The position numbers and the translations under genes are program-made. A stretch of 64,000 bases of DNA from Cryobacterium sp. GrIS_2_6 (GTDB lineage Bacteria > Actinomycetota > Actinomycetes > Actinomycetales > Microbacteriaceae): positions 1,674,001 to 1,738,000 of the forward strand of contig NZ_JAXCHP010000001.1 in assembly GCF_035984545.1 (NCBI RefSeq). Reading direction: 5' to 3'. This document shows, piece after piece, positions 35,267-42,600 of this stretch. The stretch's first letter is position 1. Every line of letters starts with the position of its first letter. Under the pieces are notes generated by a model. It saw only the letters and a list, made by a program, of their open reading frames with translations, made no database searches and was not told where the DNA came from.

Positions 35267-35297
35267 AGCGGCCGTTTCGACCCTCCGACCGGCCGCT
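35267..35297 (-). terminator. Hairpin after the DUF222/HNH gene
   Basis: Perfect 8-bp inverted repeat AGCGGCCG and CGGCCGCT with a 15-base loop, beginning five bases after the stop of the minus-strand HNH gene. The following tract is C-rich then TTTC rather than a clean T-run, so terminator strength is uncertain. Confidence 0.6.
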
Positions 35298-35301
35298 CCT
35301 G

Positions 35302-37056
35302 TCAGTCGTCGTCACGGAGGATCTCGCTCTTGCTCCTGAGGCGGATGGGCCTCTGCTCGGGGTCGAGACCGGGTGGCGGAGTGAGCCAGTACCGGCCCGT
35401 GTCGTCCCGGGTGATGCGCCAGTGTTCGTTGTGGAGCCTGAGGTGGTCGGCTCGGCAGAGCAGGATCCCATCGTCGAGGTTGGTCTGGCCGGTGTCTTCT
35501 TCCCAGTGTTGGATGTGGTGGGTTTCGGTCCAGGACGGTGGTCGGTCGCAGCCTGGCCACATACAGCCGCCGTCGCGGATGGCGAGGGCCGTGCGTTGGG
35601 CGGGGCTGAAGGTGCGTTGTTCGCGGCCGAGGTCGACGCCGCTGCCGTGGTCGTCGAAGGTGACATCGAGGAGCCCGCTGTCGCACCGGTTCCGTTCAAA
35701 CGTCTCGGCCGAAACCGTCACCGCAGTCCCCTCGATCACACCCGGCTGGAGCTCGGGCGCCTCGGTTTCGGGGCCTACTCCGGCATCGATCACGGGTTTC
35801 GCCACGGCGTCGGGAGTCGGCCCGCCCGGTTCAGTCCCACTGGCTGCGGTCCCGGTCGGTGCGGTCCCGGTGGGTGTGGCGCTCCTGGGGCGGATGGTGA
35901 CCATACGGACGGCGGGGCTGCGACCTCCGGCGATGCGTTTCGGGTCGGCCTTCACGCCGAGTTTCATCAGGGCCAGGAACGCGTCGGCGGTGAGCTGCTC
36001 GGTGGTGCGCGGGTCGTCCTGCACCCGCTTCGCCCAGGCGGCCTGCTCCTTGTCGACGAACCGGACGCCGCCCCGGCGGGGACTGGTGATGGCGTCGTAG
36101 GTGCTCATCAGGTACTCGCCGTCTTCCGGGGCGAACAACCCGACCATGCGCACCTGCCCGGTGTGGAGCCGCCAGAACCGCAACGACCGGTCGTCGTAGA
36201 CGGCCTTCTCCCGGGCGGCGATGCCAGCCTCATCGAGCACGTCCCGCACCCGCCGGGCCCGCTTGAACAGCTGGTCAGCGTTCACGGTTCTCGCTTCGGC
36301 GAGGAGCCCGGCCAGGGCGGTCGCGAGTTTCTCCGCGGTGATCGCCCTGTCCAGGTCACCCAGGCCTTTGCGGAGCGAGTCCGCCTTCTCGACACTGAGC
36401 CAGCCCTCCCTGAGGGCCCGGCCGACCGGCGCATGCCACGGCGGCACCGCGGCCACGGGCACAGGCGGGTCGACCGGCGGCAGGCCCGGGACCGTCCCGT
36501 CCAGGGGCGGCCGCCCGTCGGCCCCGTTGGCCCCGTTGGGTCCTGTCTGCCCGTCGATCCCGTCGTGACCGTCGGGGCCTGCGCGTCCGTCGAGGGGCGG
36601 GGTGCCGTCGAGCAGTTTCTGGGCGTCTGCGGCTTCCCGGGCGACCTTCTCAGCGGCGTCGGCCTCGGCGAGGAGCCGGCCGACCGCGAGCAGCTTGCCC
36701 ACGTCGCCCTTGCTTGACCCAGAAATACTCTGCAGCAGATCTTCCGGGGACCGGAACCCCTTCCGGGCCGCGAGGCCCTTCCCGCCGAGCTCGGGACGGG
36801 ACCGCCGGGCGAGTGTCGCGGCGAACCACGCCGCTTGGGTGTCCAAGGCCCGCCGGGCCCCTGCGATCAACACGTGCCCCTCGAGCACCGCCTCATCGCT
36901 CAGCGTGTCGACAGCGGCAGACGAACCGCCCAGCCCGGTGACGACATCCGCCATCGACTGCAACCCACCGAGCACGCCGCCCTGCACCGGGTTGCCCAGC
37001 ACCCGGTCGCCATGCGGCTGATCGGGTGAATCGAGCGACTCGGGAAGGTTGGTCAT
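35302..37056 (-). CDS. DUF222 domain protein with C-terminal HNH endonuclease motif
   Basis: 584 aa. The N-terminal half is a DUF222-type helical domain (GKGLAARKGFRSPEDLLQ, AKRVQDDPRTTEQLTADAFL). The C-terminus holds an HNH zinc-finger nuclease motif: CMWPGCDRPPSW, ETHHIQHWEE, GILLCRADHLRLHNE. Such genes are multicopy in Microbacteriaceae and related actinobacteria; their role is not established. Inserted between the DUF222 parts, at about residues 155-183, is a run of nine collagen-like G-x-y triplets. Lies between flagellar operons but has no flagellar role I can see. Confidence 0.9.
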   Translation of the reverse strand: MTNLPESLDSPDQPHGDRVLGNPVQGGVLGGLQSMADVVTGLGGSSAAVDTLSDEAVLEGHVLIAGARRALDTQAAWFAATLARRSRPELGGKGLAARKGFRSPEDLLQSISGSSKGDVGKLLAVGRLLAEADAAEKVAREAADAQKLLDGTPPLDGRAGPDGHDGIDGQTGPNGANGADGRPPLDGTVPGLPPVDPPVPVAAVPPWHAPVGRALREGWLSVEKADSLRKGLGDLDRAITAEKLATALAGLLAEARTVNADQLFKRARRVRDVLDEAGIAAREKAVYDDRSLRFWRLHTGQVRMVGLFAPEDGEYLMSTYDAITSPRRGGVRFVDKEQAAWAKRVQDDPRTTEQLTADAFLALMKLGVKADPKRIAGGRSPAVRMVTIRPRSATPTGTAPTGTAASGTEPGGPTPDAVAKPVIDAGVGPETEAPELQPGVIEGTAVTVSAETFERNRCDSGLLDVTFDDHGSGVDLGREQRTFSPAQRTALAIRDGGCMWPGCDRPPSWTETHHIQHWEEDTGQTNLDDGILLCRADHLRLHNEHWRITRDDTGRYWLTPPPGLDPEQRPIRLRSKSEILRDDD

Positions 37057-37134
37057 GCCCCCACGTTACGACGGACCGCCGACATTCTTAGAGCATGGCT
37101 CAGGTCTGTGGAAAGTCCCTCTGATCAGGAACCT

Positions 37135-37157
37135 GTTGAGGAGAAGCCTCGCTCAAC
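37135..37157 (-). terminator. Hairpin after the fliS downstream gene
   Basis: On the minus strand GTTGAG-C-GAG pairs with CTC-CTCAAC around GCTT, a 9-bp stem with one bulge. It begins nine bases after the end of the small gene that follows fliS, so it likely ends the fliC/fliD/fliS transcript. No T-run. Confidence 0.5.
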
Positions 37158-37165
37158 GAGTCCGA

Positions 37166-37492
37166 TCAGCCGGTGACGTCGAGATAGACGGACGCGCTGG
37201 CGCGCTGGGCCGTGAGGATGCTCCGCACGGCCGAGAGGTGTGCTCCGGCGGAGCGCCGCGCATCCTCGATCTCGCGGATCAACTCGAGTTGTCCGGCGAT
37301 GAGCAGCCGGGCACGCTCCTCGAGCTGCACAGGAAGCTGCCCCAGGTGCTCAGGCGCGCGCCACTGCACGCCGGTCGAGAACCGCTCCCCCTCGATAGCG
37401 AGCACCGCGTTGCGCGTGCCGCTGCCGAGGCTGCGCTCGAGCTCGTCGAGCACGCGCAGCCACTCCTCGTACGATCCCGACGGCCTAGGCAT
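37166..37492 (-). CDS. Small helical protein in the FliT position
   Basis: 108 aa, not recognised by family motifs. It is mostly helical and charged: YEEWLRVLDELERSLG, LPVQLEERARLLIAGQLELI, IEDARRSAGAHLSAVRSIL. It overlaps the fliS end by eight bases and is transcribed with fliD-fliS. In many bacteria the gene after fliS encodes FliT, the FliD chaperone, of similar size and helical content. That assignment is by position only. Confidence 0.6.
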   Translation of the reverse strand: MPRPSGSYEEWLRVLDELERSLGSGTRNAVLAIEGERFSTGVQWRAPEHLGQLPVQLEERARLLIAGQLELIREIEDARRSAGAHLSAVRSILTAQRASASVYLDVTG

Positions 37493-37931
37493 AACCGAGT
37501 TCCCCCCCGATTCGGGCACCCATCGACTGCGCGGGCACCTGCTGTGCGGCCTCGTGCCAGGTCTGGCGCAGCGGCTCGAGGAGTGCGATGCATTCCACTG
37601 TCCCGTTGACGTCCCGGTGCACGTTGGCGCTCATCAGCGCGTTCTGAACGTACACGTAGATCGCGAAGAGGCCTTCGCCGCCGTCCCAGGCATCTACATT
37701 GAGCGAAGAGGACAGTTCGGACACGATCGCCTGGGCGTGCAGCAGGTTCTCGGATGCGGCCGGCCAGTTCTCGGAGTGCTGTGCCGCTTCCGCACGATTC
37801 AGGTCCAAGAGGAGGCGGTCGTACAACATAGTCAGGAGGCGCACCGGCGTTGCCGACAGAATCGCTTCGCGGTTCAGCTGTGCGCGTCGCGCCTGGGTGC
37901 CACCCATCATGCTCATAACAGCCATCATCAT
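37485..37931 (-). CDS. fliS: Flagellin chaperone FliS
   Basis: 148 aa helical bundle. FliS features: QLNREAILSATPVRLLTMLY, DRLLLDLNRAEAA, NLLHAQAIVSELSSSLN, EGLFAIYVYVQNALMSANVH. It binds the flagellin C-terminus and prevents early polymerisation. ATG 37931 overlaps the fliD stop by ATGA; the open frame further upstream is an artefact across fliD. Alternative ATGs lie within the first nine residues. Confidence 0.94.
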   Translation of the reverse strand: MMMAVMSMMGGTQARRAQLNREAILSATPVRLLTMLYDRLLLDLNRAEAAQHSENWPAASENLLHAQAIVSELSSSLNVDAWDGGEGLFAIYVYVQNALMSANVHRDVNGTVECIALLEPLRQTWHEAAQQVPAQSMGARIGGELGYA

Positions 37932-39319
37932 CCTGTGGTCGAAGTGGAGGAACTGGGCAGCCCGGCAACCTGGGCGGTGAGCCAAGAGGACTGGGCCTTG
38001 AGGGCGCTGAGGGAGACCTCCAACGCGGTGTACGTGCTCTGCAGGGTCGCCCGACGCGTCGCGAGGCTGACATCCCACGCGTCGATCCGCGTGCTCATGT
38101 TCTTCACGGAGGTCTGCTGACCGGTGATCTGGCCCGTGAGCTGCCCGGTGTACTTGTCGGAGACTGCAGTCGCAGCGGCCGCGACCCGGGTGGCGATCTC
38201 CTGAACAGCGGCCTTGACCGTCGTCGGATCCTTGGCCAGGGCCGTCGCGAACTTCGCCGCGTCAAACTCCATGGTGCCGGTCTTGGTGATACTGATTCCG
38301 TACTCGGAGGGAGAGTGTCCGTTGATGGGCGCGGATGCGGCCGAGAGGAGTTTCTGGCTGACATCGCGAACGCTGCTGTTTCCGGTGAAGACACCCGGCG
38401 ACATGATGGCCGCGCCAGCCGCATTCGTGCTGTTGGTGACCACGGTCTGCGTTGAAATAGTCGCGAAGATGCTGTTGAGGGAACTGACAAGACCCGAGGC
38501 GACGGAACTGATCTGCGCATCGTCGCGGGCGACCTTGATCGTCACTGGATCGGTCGACACCGCAGAAACGGTGATCGCAACGCCGGGAAGCAGGTTCGAG
38601 AAGGTATTGGTGCCCGAGGTGATGGTCTGCGAGGCCGCGGTACCGGCCCACAGCGTCACGCTGGCGTCGCCAGCGGTGCGGATGACCGCGGCCCCGGTGG
38701 TCGTGAGCAGGTTCGGGGCAGTGGCCGCCGTGACGTCGGCCTTGGTGCCCTGATAGACGGTGAAGGCGTTGGCCGCTCCCGTGCTGTTCCCGGTGAACTG
38801 CAGGCGGTATTGAGCGGTGCCACCGGCGTCGACGCCGGAAGCCACCTTGGTCGCCGTCACTCCGGTTCCTGCCGCGTTGACCGCGGTCGCCATGTCGTCG
38901 AGGGAAATGGAGGCTGCGGAAATCTCGGTGCTGACGCCGTTGGCGACGATCGTGAGCACGGCCGGCGTTGCCGGCCAGGCGGACATTGCCGCCGTGACGC
39001 CCACCTGGCTTCCGGCGAGGGCGCCGACGACGACGTCGAGCTGCCCGGCAGCGGCGCCGGCAGAGAGCGCGGTGGTCACGGTCGTCGAGCTGCTTGTCGA
39101 AGCGTAGAGATCAAGAGACGTCGGCTTGGATGTGGTCGTGGCGAGGGTCGCAAGCGCTGCGACCTGTCCATTGAGGCCTTGGAGGGCAGAGATCAGGGTC
39201 TGCGACTTCGCAACGGACGCTTTGAGCAGCGCCTGCGGCTGAGCCTCGACAGTCATGAGGGAATTGATCAGGGACGTAGTGTCGAGACCACTGACGAGCC
39301 CGTCGATTGCGTTGGTCAT
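37928..39319 (-). CDS. fliD: Flagellar filament cap protein FliD
   Basis: 463 aa. N-terminal IDGLVSGLDTTSLINSLMTV and QPQALLKASVAKSQTLISAL, C-terminal YGISITKTGTMEFDAAKFA and KNMSTRIDAWDVSLATRRAT with a coiled end. Caps the growing filament. Preceded by a strong GAGGAGG ribosome site. It is downstream of fliC behind a large hairpin, and no separate sigma-28 site was found for it. Confidence 0.95.
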   Translation of the reverse strand: MTNAIDGLVSGLDTTSLINSLMTVEAQPQALLKASVAKSQTLISALQGLNGQVAALATLATTTSKPTSLDLYASTSSSTTVTTALSAGAAAGQLDVVVGALAGSQVGVTAAMSAWPATPAVLTIVANGVSTEISAASISLDDMATAVNAAGTGVTATKVASGVDAGGTAQYRLQFTGNSTGAANAFTVYQGTKADVTAATAPNLLTTTGAAVIRTAGDASVTLWAGTAASQTITSGTNTFSNLLPGVAITVSAVSTDPVTIKVARDDAQISSVASGLVSSLNSIFATISTQTVVTNSTNAAGAAIMSPGVFTGNSSVRDVSQKLLSAASAPINGHSPSEYGISITKTGTMEFDAAKFATALAKDPTTVKAAVQEIATRVAAAATAVSDKYTGQLTGQITGQQTSVKNMSTRIDAWDVSLATRRATLQSTYTALEVSLSALKAQSSWLTAQVAGLPSSSTSTTG

Positions 39320-39379
39320 GCCTCCACCTCCTCAGGGAAGAGCTTCAAACTGGTATTCGTGCTGCTGATAAAACGTGAA

Positions 39380-39437
39380 ATGGCTGGCGGTGACCGAGGG
39401 ATGAGGTCCAGTTCATCTCTCGGTCACCGCCAGCCAT
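39380..39437 (-). terminator. Long hairpin between fliC and fliD
   Basis: A 25-bp stem (39380-39404 with 39413-39437, one G-T pair, no mismatch) closes on an 8-base loop. On the minus strand it is followed by a T-rich TTTCACGTTTTATC tract. It most likely ends or strongly attenuates the fliC transcript, or protects its 3' end, giving much more flagellin than FliD. Confidence 0.85.
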
Positions 39438-39477
39438 AGTTCACCGTACGGTTCCCCGAAAGGTTATCTACTTCGGG

Positions 39478-40638
39478 TTAGCGGAGGAGTGACAGCACGC
39501 CCTGGTTGGACTGGTTCGCCTGCGCGAGCATGGCGGTACCGGCCTGGGTCAGGATGCTGGAACGGGTGTACTTGACCATTTCAGCGGCCATGTCGGTGTC
39601 GCGGATTCGTGAACCGGCAGCGGTCAGGTTCTCCGTCGAGACGGCGAGCGTCTTGACGACACTCTCGAACCGGTTCTGGTCGGCACCGAGCGAAGCGCGA
39701 GCAGTCGAGACTGCCTTGATCTGGGTGTCGATCAGGCCGATTGCCGCAGCGGCGCCCGTGGCCGAGCTGAAGTCGAGCGCAGCGGCCGATCCGGCGGTTC
39801 CTGCGGCAGCAAGCCCAGCGGTTGCGGGAGCCGTGGTTGCGACTGCACCACCCGTGATGGACTTCACGTTGATGCCTGTGGCAGCGCCCGCCGCGTCATA
39901 GGTGACCGAAGCGAAGAGCTTTCCGGCGAAACCAGCGTCAGAGTTCAGCGCCGTTGCAACGTCGCCAGCGGTCTTGTACGTACCGGCGCCGCCAAGAGTC
40001 GTCGTGACAAGGGAGGTAGTCGTCCCTTCCGTCACCGTGAAAGCCTGGGTACCAGTCGCCAGAAGCGCATTCGCGCTGCTCAGCGCGAAGGACGTGCCCG
40101 TGTTGCCAGTGGAGATTGCCGACGCGATGTTCGTGACGTTTGCCCCGGACAGGTTGACCTGAATCTGGCTGCTGGAGCCACCGTTTGCACCGACCTGGAA
40201 GCTCAAGGATGCCTTTGAGCCGTCCAGAAGCTGCGTGCCGTTGAAGTTCGTGGAACCGGCGATCCGAGTGAGTTCCTTGCTCAGCGCGGTGACCTCAGTT
40301 CCGATCGCCGTGCGGGAATCGGTGTTGTTCGAGTCGTTACCGGCCTGAACGGCGAGGTCACGAACGCGCTGCAGAATGGACTGCACCTCGTTCAAGGACC
40401 CTTCAGCGGTCTGAACGACCGAGATGCCGTCCTGGGCGTTGCGGCTGGCAACCGTGAGGCCACCGACCTGCGACTTGAGGCCCTCAGAGATGGTGAGGCC
40501 GGCCGCGTCGTCCGACGCGCGGTTGATGCGGAGGCCGCTGGACAGCTTCTCCAGCGACTTGGACATGTCGTTCTGTGTTGCGGCGAGGTTGCGGTACGTG
40601 TTGTTTGCCGCGAGGTTGGTGTTGACCTGCATACCCAT
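39478..40638 (-). CDS. fliC: Flagellin FliC
   Basis: 386 aa. N-terminal D0/D1 helices with MQVNTNLAANNTYRNLAATQ, EKLSSGLRINRASDDAAGL, RNAQDGISVVQTAEGSLNEV; C-terminal ENLTAAGSRIRDTDMAAEMV, ILTQAGTAMLAQANQSNQGV, ending LLR. The central domain is Ala/Thr/Gly-rich and short. Strong GGAGGA ribosome site. Transcribed from a sigma-28 site 62 bases upstream. CsrA control of its leader is known in other bacteria; the GGA in the ribosome site here would be a candidate. Confidence 0.97.
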   Translation of the reverse strand: MGMQVNTNLAANNTYRNLAATQNDMSKSLEKLSSGLRINRASDDAAGLTISEGLKSQVGGLTVASRNAQDGISVVQTAEGSLNEVQSILQRVRDLAVQAGNDSNNTDSRTAIGTEVTALSKELTRIAGSTNFNGTQLLDGSKASLSFQVGANGGSSSQIQVNLSGANVTNIASAISTGNTGTSFALSSANALLATGTQAFTVTEGTTTSLVTTTLGGAGTYKTAGDVATALNSDAGFAGKLFASVTYDAAGAATGINVKSITGGAVATTAPATAGLAAAGTAGSAAALDFSSATGAAAAIGLIDTQIKAVSTARASLGADQNRFESVVKTLAVSTENLTAAGSRIRDTDMAAEMVKYTRSSILTQAGTAMLAQANQSNQGVLSLLR

Positions 40639-40699
40639 GATGTGTTCCTCCGTGATTGGGTGTTGGTTCGTCTACCCATCCATGGGCTGACGTTTAGAG

Positions 40700-40726
40700 C
40701 TATCGGCGTTGGCCGGTGTTGCGTTA
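40700..40726 (-). promoter_or_regulatory. Sigma-28-type promoter of fliC, overlapping the fliA stop
   Basis: On the minus strand: TAAC, 15 bases, GCCGATAG. The TAA of the -35 element is the stop codon of fliA (40724-40726). The predicted leader to fliC is about 55 bases. Confidence 0.85.
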
Positions 40727-41665
40727 GCCGTTGAGCGAGAAAGATTCCCGGGCCGGGTAAACGCCGTGGTCGCCGAAGGATCCCGCGGCGGCGGCGTACT
40801 TCGCTGCGGCGATCGCGGCGGTCCGCGAGGGCACCGGCAGGCTGATCGGCTGGGTGAGGGGAATGTCGGTCGCGACGGCGGGCATCCGCTCTTGGACAAT
40901 GCCGAGCATCGCGTGGTCGGCGAGCCGGGCAAGGTAGGCGCTGCGGCGGGCCGGCGCCACGCGGGACTCCGGCACGTAGTCGGCTTCGTCGTCGGCATAG
41001 TGGGTGCCGAGTCCGTCGCGCAGCAAGCGGATGGCCTCCGCGCGCTGCTGGGACACGGCCGAGTGGGTGATGCCCAGGTCTGCGGCGATGTCCTTGACCG
41101 GGCGGTCGTCGAAGTAGACCTGCTCGATGATCTCGCGCATCTTGGGCGGGAGCGCGAGCACGGCCGCGCGCAGGTACGCGAGGCGCTCGGCGGAGAGCAG
41201 CGACTCCCCCGGCAGCACGGTGCTCGCCGGTATGTACTCGGCGGTGGTGTCGTCGAGGGCGATCACGGTGCGCTCGCTGTCTGCGAGGCCTGCTGCTGCG
41301 GTCTCACGGTCGACGCCGAGGGCGGCGGCGATCTCGTCGACGCTCGCTGCACGGCCGAGGGCGGCAGCGAGTGTCTCCTGCACGGCGCGGGTTTCCTTGA
41401 TGCGTCGGCGGGCGGTGCGGGTGGCCCAGTCGTTGGAGCGCATCTCGTCGGCGAATGCCCCGATAATGCGGCGACGGGCGAAGGCGCCGAAGGGAACCCC
41501 GAGATCGGGGTTGAAAGCATCGGCGCTCGTGACGAGCGCGAGCGCGCCCGCGGACGCGAGATCGTCTCGCGAGAGGTGACGAGCCTTGGCCCAGACCTCG
41601 GAAACCAGGTATCCGACGAGGGGCAGGTTGTCGGTGACCAGCCGATTGCGCTCTGTGCGATTCAC
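40724..41665 (-). CDS. fliA: RNA polymerase sigma factor FliA (sigma-28, WhiG family)
   Basis: 313 aa. Region 2: RLVTDNLPLVGYLVSEVWAK, DDLASAGALALVTSADAF, PFGAFARRRIIGAFADEMRS. Region 3: SVDEIAAALGVDRE. Region 4 with the -35-binding helix: LPPKMREIIEQVYFDDRPVK, DIAADLGITHSAVSQQRAEA. About 75 residues follow region 4, an extra tail compared with the usual 240-aa FliA. It is encoded directly upstream of fliC. No anti-sigma FlgM was found in the window. Confidence 0.93.
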   Translation of the reverse strand: MNRTERNRLVTDNLPLVGYLVSEVWAKARHLSRDDLASAGALALVTSADAFNPDLGVPFGAFARRRIIGAFADEMRSNDWATRTARRRIKETRAVQETLAAALGRAASVDEIAAALGVDRETAAAGLADSERTVIALDDTTAEYIPASTVLPGESLLSAERLAYLRAAVLALPPKMREIIEQVYFDDRPVKDIAADLGITHSAVSQQRAEAIRLLRDGLGTHYADDEADYVPESRVAPARRSAYLARLADHAMLGIVQERMPAVATDIPLTQPISLPVPSRTAAIAAAKYAAAAGSFGDHGVYPARESFSLNG

Positions 41666-42104
41666 GTCGCAGCCCCCTGTGTTTCACGAACGGATTGTGA
41701 GCGAGAGACCTCTGGCAGGGCCAGGAATACTTCGCTTCGTACCGGGTGAGCACTAGGACAAATTCACTGATTGGACAGGGTTTCGGGGCCCCTCTAACAC
41801 AAAATGTTTTGTCCGCGTGTCAAACATACAATCAGCCACCCCTGAGACGAGCCGTGTGGCACCCCCACTCTGGGGGATCTACTACCCCCCAACCGGGAAA
41901 CGCTTACCACCGTGAATCCGCGCCGGTGCCCCCACTTCGGGAAAGGGTTGTCCTCATTTAGGTGGACATTTATATGCGCCACCTGCCAGTCTGGGCACAC
42001 AGATCGCTTACGTGCGGCAAAAACCTGCCGATAGTGCCATCTGAAGCCAGAGTCGACGCGGTCGTGCGTCCATTCGGCCCAACCGGAATCGTGTGGAGGA
42101 AATC
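41666..42104. promoter_or_regulatory. Divergent control region between fliA and flgN
   Basis: 439 bases without a gene and visibly AT-richer around 41790-41830 and 41950-41980. Seen: a 14-base palindrome-like ACAAAATGTTTTGT (41799-41812); two similar boxes GGCACCCCCACTCTGGG (near 41860) and GGTGCCCCCACTTCGGG (near 41926); an inverted repeat AGGTGG/CCACCT near 41960-41984; a possible sigma-A promoter TTGTCC-N17-TATATG at 41948-41976; and the sigma-28 site before flgN. This is the likely place for the master regulator of fliA, which I cannot name. Confidence 0.55.
42008..42034 (+). promoter_or_regulatory. Sigma-28-type promoter of the flgN operon
   Basis: TTAC, 15 bases, GCCGATAG on the plus strand. 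Same spacing and -10 octamer as the sites before flgB and fliC. Predicted leader of about 65 bases to the flgN start. Confidence 0.85.
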
Positions 42105-42590
42105 GTGGGCGCCAATGAACTCTCGGCCCTCCTGTGGCGCGAGCGGGAGCTCCTCGAACTGCTCGTCTTCAAGCTCGACGAAGAACAGCTTCTCCTGACC
42201 AACGGCAAGACCCGCTGGCTCCAGCAGGGCACCCGCGAGGTCGAGCAGGTGCTCGGCCACGTGCAGGAAGCCGGCCTCGCCCGCAGCGTCGAGGTTGCAG
42301 CCATGTCCGCCGAGTGGGGAACGAACGAAGACGCCACGCTCCGCGAACTCGTCGCCCACGCCCCCGTCGGCCCCTGGACCGAGATCATGACGGCGCACCT
42401 CAAGGCCCTCGGCGAGCTCGCCGCCCAGATCAAGGAACTCCGCGACGCCAACGAACACCTGCTCCGCTCGGCCGCACGCTCGAGCCAGGAGACGCTCGCA
42501 AACATCCGCGTGAACACGAACACCTACGACGCCCGCGGCACAGCGGATGCGTCCACCCCGCCCGCCCGCCTCTTCGACCAGTCGTTCTAA
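42105..42590 (+). CDS. flgN: Flagellar export chaperone FlgN
   Basis: 161 aa, helical: ELSALLWRERELLELLVFKL, DEEQLLLTNGKTRWLQQGTR, EVEQVLGHVQEAGLARSVEV. FlgN protects the hook-filament junction proteins FlgK and FlgL, which are the next two genes. GTG 42105 follows GGAGGA (42095-42100) at ideal distance; an in-frame GTG at 42093 overlaps that site and is rejected. First gene of the flgN-flgK-flgL-fliW operon. Confidence 0.9.
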   Translation: MGANELSALLWRERELLELLVFKLDEEQLLLTNGKTRWLQQGTREVEQVLGHVQEAGLARSVEVAAMSAEWGTNEDATLRELVAHAPVGPWTEIMTAHLKALGELAAQIKELRDANEHLLRSAARSSQETLANIRVNTNTYDARGTADASTPPARLFDQSF

Positions 42591-42600
42591 CGGGAACCCC

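Noticed and set aside
41746..42000. Small ORFs in the fliA-flgN gap on both strands
   Set aside because: They overlap each other and the sigma-28 promoter, lack ribosome sites and show no family features.
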